The translations under genes were made by a program, and so were the position numbers. Shown in pieces: positions 9,059-16,405 of a stretch of DNA of 64,000 nucleotides. Source of the DNA: Hymenobacter negativus. GTDB taxonomy: Bacteria; Bacteroidota; Bacteroidia; Cytophagales; Hymenobacteraceae. The stretch spans positions 124,001-188,000 of the forward strand of contig NZ_JAGETZ010000002.1 in assembly GCF_017571495.1 (NCBI RefSeq), read 5' to 3'. A model generated the notes under the pieces. The model had not been told where the DNA came from, ran no database searches, and saw nothing but the letters and a program-made list of their open reading frames with translations. The first letter of the stretch is position 1. Each line of letters opens with the position of its first letter.

Positions 9059-9074
9059 TGGTGCTGGCATGGCT
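9059..9074 (+). promoter_or_regulatory. Candidate sigma-54 (-24/-12) promoter of the efflux cluster
   Basis: The sequence from 9059 starts TGGTGC and ends TGGCT, giving the invariant GG (9060-9061), 10 nt, GC (9072-9073). It matches the core and about half of the flanking consensus TGGCACG-N4-TTGCW. Transcription would start near 9085, which would exclude the GTG at 9039 and the ATG at 9069 as start codons and favour the ATG at 9114. Confidence 0.35.
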
Positions 9075-9113
9075 TTCGGTAAAGGCTGCGCACACCCTAT
9101 GCCACTTGGCCTT

Positions 9114-10478
9114 ATGTTTTCTTCTCAATCACTGAAAGGTTTTGCCGGTTTGTCGCTCTTCGGCGGCCTAGTGCTGGCTCAGCCGGCGCTGGCGCAAAAC
9201 CAACCCGGCGTGCCGGCTGCCGCTCAGGCCATTGGCCTGGCCAGCGACTCTCTGAACCTTGGCGCAACCGTACAAGCTGTTCTCGATGCCAACCCCGGCA
9301 TCACCAACCTCACCGAGCTGTCGAATGCAGCCACCAGCCGCCTGAGCCAGACGCGAGCCGGCTTCCTGCCCCAGATAACCGGTACGGCCACTTACACTCG
9401 CATCGACCCGGTGGTGAAGCTGCCCTTCAACGGTGAGACGCTGCAGTTTGCCCCCAATAATAACTACGATTTCCACGTCACGGCACAGTACCTGCTGCTC
9501 GATTTCGGCAAGAACGACGCCACAGTACGCGTGGCCGAATCGCAGGTGCAAACGGCGCAGGACAACATCACGGTGGCCCGGCGCGACCTGGCCTTCAACG
9601 CGGCGCAGGTGTACTACAACATCCTGTTCATGCGCGAGAGCATTCGGGTGCAAGACCAGCAAATTGCTTCCCTACAAGCCCACCGCAACGAAATGCAGAA
9701 GCGTGTGGAAGGCGGCGTAAGCACCAAATTCGACGTGACAACTACCGATGTGCGCATCACGCAGGCTGAAAACACCAAGCTCGACCTGCAAAACCAGCTC
9801 CGCAACCAGCAGGTGCAGCTGGCCCGCCTGTTGCATAAGCCCGAGCAGGCCGATATTCCGGTGAAAGGCCGCCTGGCTTACGAGCCCCAGCCCGTAGACA
9901 TGCAGGCCGAGCTGACCAAAGCCAGCAACAACCGCCCCGAAGTGAAGCTGGCCCGCGACGCCGAAAACACGGCCGCGCTGCAAGCCCGCCTCATCGAGAA
10001 GAGCAACATGCCCAGCCTTGGTGCGGGCGTGCAGGCCGGCGGCAAAAACGGCTACATCTTGCCCGACATCGACCGGATTCGATTTAACACGGTGGGTGTG
10101 CTGCAATTGTCGGTACCGATTTACGACGGCAACAAGAATAAGAAGCAGCGGGTAGAAGCCGCCGCCAATGCCCGCGCCGCCGTGGCCCGCACCGCCGATA
10201 CGCAGGAGCAAATCCGTGCCGACGTGCGCCAGGCGGTCAACAACATGGAATTCAGCCAGGCCCGCCTCAGCAACGCCGAGCAGCAAGTAGCCCAGGCCTC
10301 CGACGCCCTCACCCGCGCCCAGGGCCGCTACCGCTACGGCGTGGGCCAGAACCTTGACGTGCTCGACGCCGAAACCCAGCTGTCGCAGGCCCGCCTAGCC
10401 CGTGCGCAAGCCATGTACAACTATACCCTCGGCCAGTATCAGCTGAAGCGCGCTACCGGCGAGCAGATATGGCAATAA
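9114..10478 (+). CDS. TolC family outer-membrane efflux channel
   Basis: Outer-membrane factor of about 454 residues, first gene of a tripartite pump. The signal peptide is MFSSQSLKGFAGLSLFGGLV followed by LAQPALAQ. Two long helical repeats typical of TolC follow, with coiled-coil stretches (QTARDNIT-like and ARLSNAEQQVAQASDALTRA) and the YRYGVGQNLDVLDAETQL motif before the C terminus. The frame is open upstream to a GTG at 9039; the ATG at 9114 is chosen because it begins the signal peptide and lies downstream of the candidate promoter. The pumping partners are the HlyD and EmrB proteins downstream. Confidence 0.9.
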   Translation: MFSSQSLKGFAGLSLFGGLVLAQPALAQNQPGVPAAAQAIGLASDSLNLGATVQAVLDANPGITNLTELSNAATSRLSQTRAGFLPQITGTATYTRIDPVVKLPFNGETLQFAPNNNYDFHVTAQYLLLDFGKNDATVRVAESQVQTAQDNITVARRDLAFNAAQVYYNILFMRESIRVQDQQIASLQAHRNEMQKRVEGGVSTKFDVTTTDVRITQAENTKLDLQNQLRNQQVQLARLLHKPEQADIPVKGRLAYEPQPVDMQAELTKASNNRPEVKLARDAENTAALQARLIEKSNMPSLGAGVQAGGKNGYILPDIDRIRFNTVGVLQLSVPIYDGNKNKKQRVEAAANARAAVARTADTQEQIRADVRQAVNNMEFSQARLSNAEQQVAQASDALTRAQGRYRYGVGQNLDVLDAETQLSQARLARAQAMYNYTLGQYQLKRATGEQIWQ

Positions 10479-10484
10479 GTTTTT

Positions 10485-10584
10485 TAGTGGTTAGTGATTA
10501 TCTGTTAGTATTTAATCATTTATTATCAATGCATTAATTCTGTTAATTCGAATTATTCCACCGTCCATTAATCACTAACCACTA
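10485..10584. repeat. AT-rich inverted repeat filling the tolC-usp gap
   Basis: A perfect 16-bp inverted repeat: TAGTGGTTAGTGATTA at 10485-10500 and its complement at 10569-10584, with a 68-nt AT-rich loop. It begins 6 nt after the TolC stop and ends 18 nt before the next start codon. Similar elements lie at 11024-11134, 35676-35842 and 39558-39633. Confidence 0.7.
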
Positions 10585-10602
10585 CCCATTAACTCTAAAA
10601 AA

Positions 10603-11025
10603 ATGACCATTCTTTGTCCGCTTGATTTCTCGGCCGCATCGGCAGAGCTGGTGGCCTACGCTGCGGCGCTGGCCGTGGCAATGGGCGCCGAGCTGCGGCT
10701 GCTGCATGTGTGCGAGCCCCAGGAGGACCCCACCGGCCAGCAGCCCGATGCCACGGTTTTTGCGCCCTGTAAAGACCGGATGCAGGCCCTGCGTGCCTCG
10801 GCCGAAGACGCCGGCGTGGCCCATGTGCACACCGGCATGGTGCGGGGCGAAGCAGCCCCCGAAATTGTGGCCGAAGCCAGCCGCCAACAAGCTGATTTAA
10901 TTGTTATTGGCGCACACGGTCAAACGGGCCTCACGCGCTTCCTAATGGGTACCACCGCCGAAATCGTATTGCGCACCGCACAGTGCGCTACGCTGCTGGT
11001 CCGGGCCCCGCTCCCTACTGCTTAA
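10603..11025 (+). CDS. Universal stress protein (UspA family)
   Basis: Single-domain Usp of 140 residues. It begins TILCPLDFSAAS and ends with the ATP-binding signature G-x2-G-x9-G-T in GAHGQTGLTRFLMGTTAE, so it belongs to the ATP-binding subgroup. It lies between the outer-membrane channel and the membrane fusion protein of a drug pump, in the same direction. This is not a standard part of such pumps and suggests that pump expression is tied to a stress response. Confidence 0.92.
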   Translation: MTILCPLDFSAASAELVAYAAALAVAMGAELRLLHVCEPQEDPTGQQPDATVFAPCKDRMQALRASAEDAGVAHVHTGMVRGEAAPEIVAEASRQQADLIVIGAHGQTGLTRFLMGTTAEIVLRTAQCATLLVRAPLPTA

Positions 11026-11134
11026 TGAGGAATGAAGAATGAGGAGTGAAGAGTTAACCATCTGTGTTGCTTCACTCTGATATGTCTCCGTTCTCCCCTT
11101 TCCCTTCGTAATTCTTCATTCTTAATTCCTCATT
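11024..11134. repeat. AT-rich inverted repeat filling the usp-hlyD gap
   Basis: 22-nt arms at 11024-11045 and 11113-11134 pair with two mismatches; the motif is AATGAGGAATKAAGAATGA. The left arm overlaps the Usp stop codon and the right arm ends 17 nt before the HlyD start. Same arrangement as at 10485-10584, different sequence. Confidence 0.65.
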
Positions 11135-11151
11135 CTTAATTCTAAGTTAAG

Positions 11152-12264
11152 ATGGCCCAGACCCAAACCGCCCCCGACGTTCAAAATACCCCCGCTCCCT
11201 ACCCAAACGCGGCCTCGACTGAAACCGAGCCGATTGAGGAGCCCAAGAAGCGTAACCCGCTTGTCTTTATCATCCTGGCCCTGGTGCTGCTGGTTGGCGG
11301 CTATTATGGCTTCACCCGCTACCAGTTTGCCAAAGCCCACGAAAGCACCGACGACGCTCAAGTAGAAGGCGACGTGTACCCAGTGCTGCCCCGCGTGGGC
11401 GGCCCGGTGCTGGATGTGAAAGTGGACGACAACATTCCCGTGAAAAAGGGCCAGGTTCTCGTGACTATTGACCCCGCCGACTACCAGCAGCGCGTGAATG
11501 CTGCTGAAGCCGCCCTCTTCGCCGCCCAGGCCCAGGTAACGGCCGCCCGCGCCGGTGTAGCCACCGCCCAAGCCAACGTGCGCACTGCTCAAACCGGCAT
11601 CGGCGTGAGCCAGGCTAACCAGGAGCGGCTGCAGAAAGACTTGAAGCGCAGCACCTTCCTGCGCCAGCAGGACATCATTCCGCAGAGTGAGTACGATGCC
11701 GTGCAGGCCAACTTGAAATCCACCGCCGCCCAGCGCGCCACCGCCACCGACCAGGTGAACGTAGCCCGCCAGCAGGTAGCTGCCGCCGAGCAGCAGATTG
11801 CCGTGGCTCAAGCCGTGGTGAAACAGCGCCAAGCTGACCTCGACAACGCCAAGCTCCAGCTGAGCTACACCACCATCGCCGCGCCGCAGGATGGCATCAT
11901 CAGCAAGAAGAACGTGCAGCCTGGCCAAGTAGTAGGGCCCGGCCAGCAGCTCTTCGGTATCGTGGGCAGCGCCCGCACCTGGGTGGTGGCCAACTTTAAG
12001 GAAACTCAGCTGGAAGACATGAAAGTGGGCCAGCCGGTGAAACTGGAAGTAGATGCCTATCCCAACGAGGAATTCAACGGCCACATCGAGTCGCTGTCGG
12101 CCGCTACCGGCGCCCGCTTCGCCTTGCTGCCCCCCGACAACGCCAGCGGCAACTTCGTGAAAGTGACCCAGCGGATTCCGGTGCGCATTGCCCTGGATAA
12201 AGTAGACCCCCAGCACCCCCTGCGCGCCGGCATGAGCGTGAATGCGGTGGTGCAGGTGAAATAG
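11152..12264 (+). CDS. HlyD/EmrA family membrane fusion protein
   Basis: Periplasmic adaptor of 370 residues linking an inner-membrane transporter to TolC. It has an N-terminal cytoplasmic tail rich in Pro and Thr, one membrane helix (about 37-56, PLVFIILALVLLVGGYYGF), a split lipoyl domain (VGGPVLDVKVDDNIPVKKGQ and APQDGIISKKNVQPGQVVG), a long alpha-helical hairpin rich in Ala and Gln, and a beta-barrel. This is the EmrA architecture that partners MFS pumps of the DHA2 type, as here. Confidence 0.92.
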   Translation: MAQTQTAPDVQNTPAPYPNAASTETEPIEEPKKRNPLVFIILALVLLVGGYYGFTRYQFAKAHESTDDAQVEGDVYPVLPRVGGPVLDVKVDDNIPVKKGQVLVTIDPADYQQRVNAAEAALFAAQAQVTAARAGVATAQANVRTAQTGIGVSQANQERLQKDLKRSTFLRQQDIIPQSEYDAVQANLKSTAAQRATATDQVNVARQQVAAAEQQIAVAQAVVKQRQADLDNAKLQLSYTTIAAPQDGIISKKNVQPGQVVGPGQQLFGIVGSARTWVVANFKETQLEDMKVGQPVKLEVDAYPNEEFNGHIESLSAATGARFALLPPDNASGNFVKVTQRIPVRIALDKVDPQHPLRAGMSVNAVVQVK

Positions 12265-12284
12265 TTGAAGGCAACGGGCCAAGC

Positions 12285-12392
12285 GGCCGTCATGCTAAGC
12301 AAAGTCGAAGCATCTCTACCGCAGTCGTAATTCAATCAGATTAAGATTAGTTACGCGATGGAGATGCTTCGACTTTGCTTAGCATGACGGCC
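12285..12392. repeat. 32-bp perfect inverted repeat between hlyD and emrB
   Basis: Arms at 12285-12316 and 12361-12392 are exact complements over 32 bp, with a 44-nt loop; the core motif is CATGCTAAGCAAAGTCGAAG. The right arm is followed by five T residues, so it may act as a partial terminator inside the efflux cluster. Related copies are at 52350-52413 and 5314-5341. Confidence 0.75.
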
Positions 12393-12417
12393 TTTTTAAC
12401 TCTTAAACATTTAGTTA

Positions 12418-13989
12418 ATGGAAACCGGATTTACCAAGTGGATTATCGTTGTAACGGTGGTCCTCTGCGTGTTGCTCGAGCTGATTGATACCAGCATCGT
12501 GAACGTGGCCCTGACCCAGATGATGGGCAACCTCTCGGCCACGCAGCAGGAAGTGACTTGGGTGGTGGCCGCCTACGGCATCGCCAACGTGATTGTGATT
12601 CCGATGACCGGCTTCCTGGCCGAGCAGTTCGGACGCAAGAACTACTTCTTCTTCTCCGTGGTGTTGTTCACGCTTTCCTCGATGGCTTGCGGCCAGAGCA
12701 CCAACCTGTGGGAGCTGGTGGCCTTCCGCTTTATCCAGGGCATCGGTGGCGGTGCACTCATGGCCACTTCGCAGGCCATCCTGATTGACACCTTCCCGCC
12801 TAAGCAGCTGCCGCTGGGCCAGGCCCTGTTTGGCATGGGTGTAATTATTGGCCCCACCATCGGCCCCACGCTCGGCGGCTACATCGTGGACAACTACGAC
12901 TGGCCCTGGATTTTCTACGTGAACGTACCAGTGGGCATTCTGGCCGCCATTTTCACGGCCTTGTTCATCCGCGACCCCGAGCGCATCAAAAACGCCATTC
13001 CTCGCCCGCTGAGCGAGATTGACTGGGCCGGCATTTTCCTGCTGATTCTGGGTGTTGGCTCGCTGCAGCTGGTGCTGGAGCAGGGCGAAACCGAGGACTG
13101 GTTTGAAAGCGCTTACATCAACAGCTTCGCGCTGCTGGCGGCCATCGGCCTCATTGGCTTCATCGTTCGCGAACTCACGGCCAAGGCACCCATCGTAGAC
13201 CTGCGTGTGCTGGGCAAGAGCCGCAACCTGGCCGTGGGCTCGGTGTTGTCGTTCGTGCTGGGCTTCGGCATGTTTGCCTCGGTGTTTATCCTTCCTATTT
13301 TCACCCAGCGTATTCTGGGCTTCACAGCCGCCCAAACGGGCTATATGCTGCTGCCCGGCGCCCTGGCTTCCGGCTTCATGATGCCCGTTATTGGCAAGAT
13401 GCTACAGGCCGGCGTGCCGCAAAAGGTGATGATTCCGGTGGGCTTCCTCATTTTCTTCGGTTTCACGTTCTGGATGGCCAACGTCATTTCGCCCACCGCC
13501 GGCGAATCTGACTTCTTCTGGCCCCTGATGGTGCGCGGGTTGGGCATGGGCCTCATCTTCCTACCCATCACCACCATGAGCCTGGCGGGCCTCAAAGGCA
13601 AAGACGCTGGCCAGGCCGCCGGCCTCACCGGCATGATTCGCCAGCTCGGTGGCTCGTTCGGCGTGGCCATTGTGGGCACGTACCTGGAGCGTAGCATTGC
13701 CCAGAACCGCATCAGCCCGCTGGCCCACATTTCGCTCTACGACAACGCCACGGTGCAGCGCATCCAAGCTTTCACGCAGAACTTCATGTCGCACGGCTTC
13801 ACCATGGAGCAAGCCCAGCGGCAGGCCTACGCGGCCCTCGAAGGCATTCTGATGAAGCAGGTATCCATTATCACTTACTCACAGGTGTTCGCCATGATTG
13901 GCCTATTCTTCGTGGTATGCCTGCCGCTGGTGTTGCTCATCAAGCGCGCCAATACCGCCGAGAAAATAGACCTGAACGCCGCGCACTAA
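12418..13989 (+). CDS. DHA2 family multidrug MFS transporter (EmrB-like)
   Basis: Inner-membrane drug:proton antiporter of 523 residues with about 14 hydrophobic segments. Visible motifs include LIDTSIVNVALTQMMGNL (motif D1 of DHA2), GFLAEQFGRKNYF (motif A) and GPTIGPTLGGYIVDNYDWPW (motif C region). With the TolC and HlyD genes upstream it makes an EmrAB-TolC type pump spanning both membranes. Substrates unknown. Confidence 0.93.
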   Translation: METGFTKWIIVVTVVLCVLLELIDTSIVNVALTQMMGNLSATQQEVTWVVAAYGIANVIVIPMTGFLAEQFGRKNYFFFSVVLFTLSSMACGQSTNLWELVAFRFIQGIGGGALMATSQAILIDTFPPKQLPLGQALFGMGVIIGPTIGPTLGGYIVDNYDWPWIFYVNVPVGILAAIFTALFIRDPERIKNAIPRPLSEIDWAGIFLLILGVGSLQLVLEQGETEDWFESAYINSFALLAAIGLIGFIVRELTAKAPIVDLRVLGKSRNLAVGSVLSFVLGFGMFASVFILPIFTQRILGFTAAQTGYMLLPGALASGFMMPVIGKMLQAGVPQKVMIPVGFLIFFGFTFWMANVISPTAGESDFFWPLMVRGLGMGLIFLPITTMSLAGLKGKDAGQAAGLTGMIRQLGGSFGVAIVGTYLERSIAQNRISPLAHISLYDNATVQRIQAFTQNFMSHGFTMEQAQRQAYAALEGILMKQVSIITYSQVFAMIGLFFVVCLPLVLLIKRANTAEKIDLNAAH

Positions 13990-14059
13990 GCACGTGCCCA
14001 TCGTTGCGAGGAGAGCATAGCAATTCGTCCTCCCAATATGATGAGCCCTGATTTGTGAT

Positions 14060-14115
14060 ATCACCATCGAAAAAGCCCCGACTCTACGCAGAGCCGGGGC
14101 TTTTTCGATGGTGAT
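14060..14115. terminator. Bidirectional terminator
   Basis: Arms 14060-14084 and 14091-14115 pair over 25 bp with one mismatch and a 6-nt loop. The GC stem (AAAAAGCCCCG / CGGGGCTTTTT) carries A and T tracts on both sides. It lies between convergent genes (the EmrB stop at 13989 and the lipoprotein stop at 14172) and would stop transcription from both. Confidence 0.9.
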
Positions 14116-14171
14116 GGTTCGTTGAAGGGCAGGGCGGATTGGCGCGCTCCCCTCACAATAACCACTGGACC

Positions 14172-15233
14172 TTACTGATACTGAATATAAAGTGGAGAAG
14201 GTTTGAGGGCGATAACCTCGCTGGGAGTCATGATGTGGTGGGGCTTGGGCCGGGCATCGTACTCGTAGAACAGCTTGAAACCCGTGTACTGCACCGGCTC
14301 CGCTTTGATGTAGGCATCGTACGAATCCTTTTTCAGGGTGGGGTCGCCGTGGCCGTCCATGTGCATTACAATCTGCACGCGGGGGTCAAGCTTGATGTTT
14401 TTGTAGTTGGAAATCATCTTCCGGGTGAAGCGGTGTACGGTGAGCACCTTGGGGGGCAGGTGGTTCTCGCTCACGATGCGCGCCAGGAAGTTGACCGTGA
14501 AGTTCACATCCTTGGCATCGAGGGTGCCGATGCGCTGGTTGGGGCGCACGCCGGGCATGGTGGCCAGCGAAAACTCGGGGTCGATGCCCAGGTGGATGTC
14601 AGGCTGCTTCAGGTATTTCTCCAGCTTGGGGAGCTCCGCTTGCAGGGTGCTGTGGCCGGGCTGCACGTCCAGAAAGAGGATGCATTTGTGCTCCCGGGCC
14701 CAGGAAATAACTTCGTCAATTGTAGCGCTGGAGTTCATCAGGCGCCATTTGCCGTCTTTGCCGGCCGTGCCTTGGGCCGTGATGGTCACGTTGTGCAGAG
14801 CGGGCTGCACCGGAATGCTGGGGTCGGCGGCCTGCCACTCCTTCAGCACGCCCTCAAACTTGCGGAACATCTGGTCCTTGGGCTCACGACCCAAAATACC
14901 CATGCCTTTCGAGCGGATGTTGCCATAAAACGCCACGATGCGGTGGCCCGGCAGGATGGCACCCGGCAATTGACCATTTTTCCGGGCAATGGAGTCGGCC
15001 TTGAGCGAATCGCGGCGCATGGCCATGGCCTTGAGTTTGATGGTGTCAACGGGAGCGGGCTTGTTGGCGACGCTGTCGTTGGCGGCATTACCGCCATTTT
15101 CACCCTCGTTGGGGTTGGTTTTACAGGCGGGCAGGGCAAGGGCGGCAAACAGGCCCAAGGCAGCGACAAAGGCGCTGGGGGTGGCTTTTAAGAACACTGA
15201 CAAGTGGGGACAAAACGGCAATAGATGGCTCAA
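14172..15233 (-). CDS. Uncharacterised conserved lipoprotein
   Basis: 353-residue protein with an N-terminal hydrophobic segment ending in a lipobox-like ALALPACK, then a low-complexity Asn/Gly/Glu linker. The rest is a single soluble domain with motifs GHRIVAFYGN, CILFLDVQPGHST, HLGIDPEF, KVLTVHRFT and QIVMHMDGHGDP. Alternating strand-like motifs with acidic and His residues suggest an (alpha/beta)8, glycosidase-like fold, but this is inference and I cannot name the family. It stands alone on the minus strand. Confidence 0.7.
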   Translation of the reverse strand: MSHLLPFCPHLSVFLKATPSAFVAALGLFAALALPACKTNPNEGENGGNAANDSVANKPAPVDTIKLKAMAMRRDSLKADSIARKNGQLPGAILPGHRIVAFYGNIRSKGMGILGREPKDQMFRKFEGVLKEWQAADPSIPVQPALHNVTITAQGTAGKDGKWRLMNSSATIDEVISWAREHKCILFLDVQPGHSTLQAELPKLEKYLKQPDIHLGIDPEFSLATMPGVRPNQRIGTLDAKDVNFTVNFLARIVSENHLPPKVLTVHRFTRKMISNYKNIKLDPRVQIVMHMDGHGDPTLKKDSYDAYIKAEPVQYTGFKLFYEYDARPKPHHIMTPSEVIALKPSPLYIQYQ

Positions 15234-15306
15234 AGGTAGCGCTTTCCGATGGGTCGGAAGTGCTCAAGCCATTAAAACCGGCTTAAATCCGGCCTACGCG
15301 CATTAG

Positions 15307-16125
15307 CTAGCGCGAAACCGGCTTCAAGGTCACTTCAAACCACGTCGTTGGGTCAGCCAACGGGTCGGGCACCTGGGCGGGCAGGGGCATGGGCGAATAC
15401 AGCGCGCACAGTGTATTCTCTACCTGCACCAGCTGACCGGTGGCGGCGGCAGGCAACCCGTCGAGCAGCCCGGCCAACACTTCCCAGCGGGGCTCGCCGG
15501 GCTGCCGGCTGGCATCGTGCCACACCACGGTGGTAGCGGGGCCCACCAAGTGCTCGAAGACCCGACGCGTGTCGGTGAGCACGGCTTCGTAGCGGTGGTC
15601 GCCGTCGATGAAAATAACATCGAACGGGCCGTTCAAGCTTGCAAAATCATAGGTGGCAGAATTGCCGTGCAGGTGACGCACGTTGGGTAGCGGCTTTGAA
15701 AAGAAGCCGTGCAGGCTGATGTAGCGCTCGGGCAGGCCAAGGGCCCGGATTTCTTCGTCCGACAGATTCAAGGTGAGGACTTCGGCGGCTACTTCGGCTA
15801 CGTTGGCGGCGCTCTCGCCGCGCCAGGTGCCAATTTCGAGGTAGCGGCAGCCGGGCACGCGGCGGGCCATTGCGCGCAGCAGCAGCAAATCCGTTGGCAG
15901 CGACCCCCCTTCGCGGAAGGCAAAGGGACGCACCACGATATCGGCTGGGCTCAGGAAATGAGCTAGTGCCACCATAGGCAAGCCCTTGGCAGTGAGGCTG
16001 CGACCGGCGTGGGCAAGGGCCTGCTGCTGCCAGCGGGCCACGTCGCCGGTTATCACGTGGTTGAGCAGCGAAGGGGTGCGGGCCAGGCTGCGCAGGGCCT
16101 GCAGGGCAACGGAAAGGCGGGACAT
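15307..16125 (-). CDS. Class I SAM-dependent methyltransferase
   Basis: 272-residue protein with the methyltransferase motif I (CRYLEIGTWRGESA), and a later FDVIFIDGDHRYEAV motif followed by VVWHDASRQ. This is the pattern of the Methyltransf_24 family, often linked to polysaccharide or secondary metabolism. The N-terminal 75 residues are an alpha-helical extension rich in Ala, Leu and Arg. No sugar genes are nearby, so the substrate is unknown. Confidence 0.8.
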   Translation of the reverse strand: MSRLSVALQALRSLARTPSLLNHVITGDVARWQQQALAHAGRSLTAKGLPMVALAHFLSPADIVVRPFAFREGGSLPTDLLLLRAMARRVPGCRYLEIGTWRGESAANVAEVAAEVLTLNLSDEEIRALGLPERYISLHGFFSKPLPNVRHLHGNSATYDFASLNGPFDVIFIDGDHRYEAVLTDTRRVFEHLVGPATTVVWHDASRQPGEPRWEVLAGLLDGLPAAATGQLVQVENTLCALYSPMPLPAQVPDPLADPTTWFEVTLKPVSR

Positions 16126-16156
16126 TAGCTAATTGTCGAATCTGGGTTTCGGTTGT

Positions 16157-16217
16157 CAGTGCTTCGTTGTCAGTTGTTAGGCTTTGCTATATCCAGCCAA
16201 CTGGCAACGAAGCACTG
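16157..16217. repeat. Inverted repeat upstream of the methyltransferase gene
   Basis: CAGTGCTTCGTTGTCAGTTG (16157-16176) pairs with 16198-16217 in 19 of 20 positions, with a 21-nt loop. It lies 32 nt upstream of the methyltransferase start. Confidence 0.6.
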
Positions 16218-16281
16218 GCACCTCAACTACAAAGCAACTACAACCAGAGCGCCTGATATCACCGCTGCCCAATGAAACGCA

Positions 16282-16311
16282 GAAAGGCCCCGGCGCGAGC
16301 CGGAGCTTTTC
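16282..16311 (-). terminator. Possible terminator of the BlaI-BlaR operon
   Basis: A GC stem of CCCCGGC and GCCGG with loop GCGA, flanked by AAAG and CTTTT, lies about 95 nt beyond the stop of the BlaR-like gene on the minus strand. The stem is imperfect, so confidence is moderate. Confidence 0.5.
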
Positions 16312-16405
16312 GAGCGGTTTCCAGGTCGAATTAAACTATCGGCAGGCACGATAAAAAACGCATTCTAACGTCTCTGCATTGTACCTACCAACCCAAAAGA
16401 AGCTA

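Noticed and set aside
9039..9113. GTG at 9039 as start of the TolC gene
   Set aside because: It gives a 25-residue extension before a normal signal peptide and would lie upstream of the candidate transcription start. Not excluded if the sigma-54 promoter is wrong.
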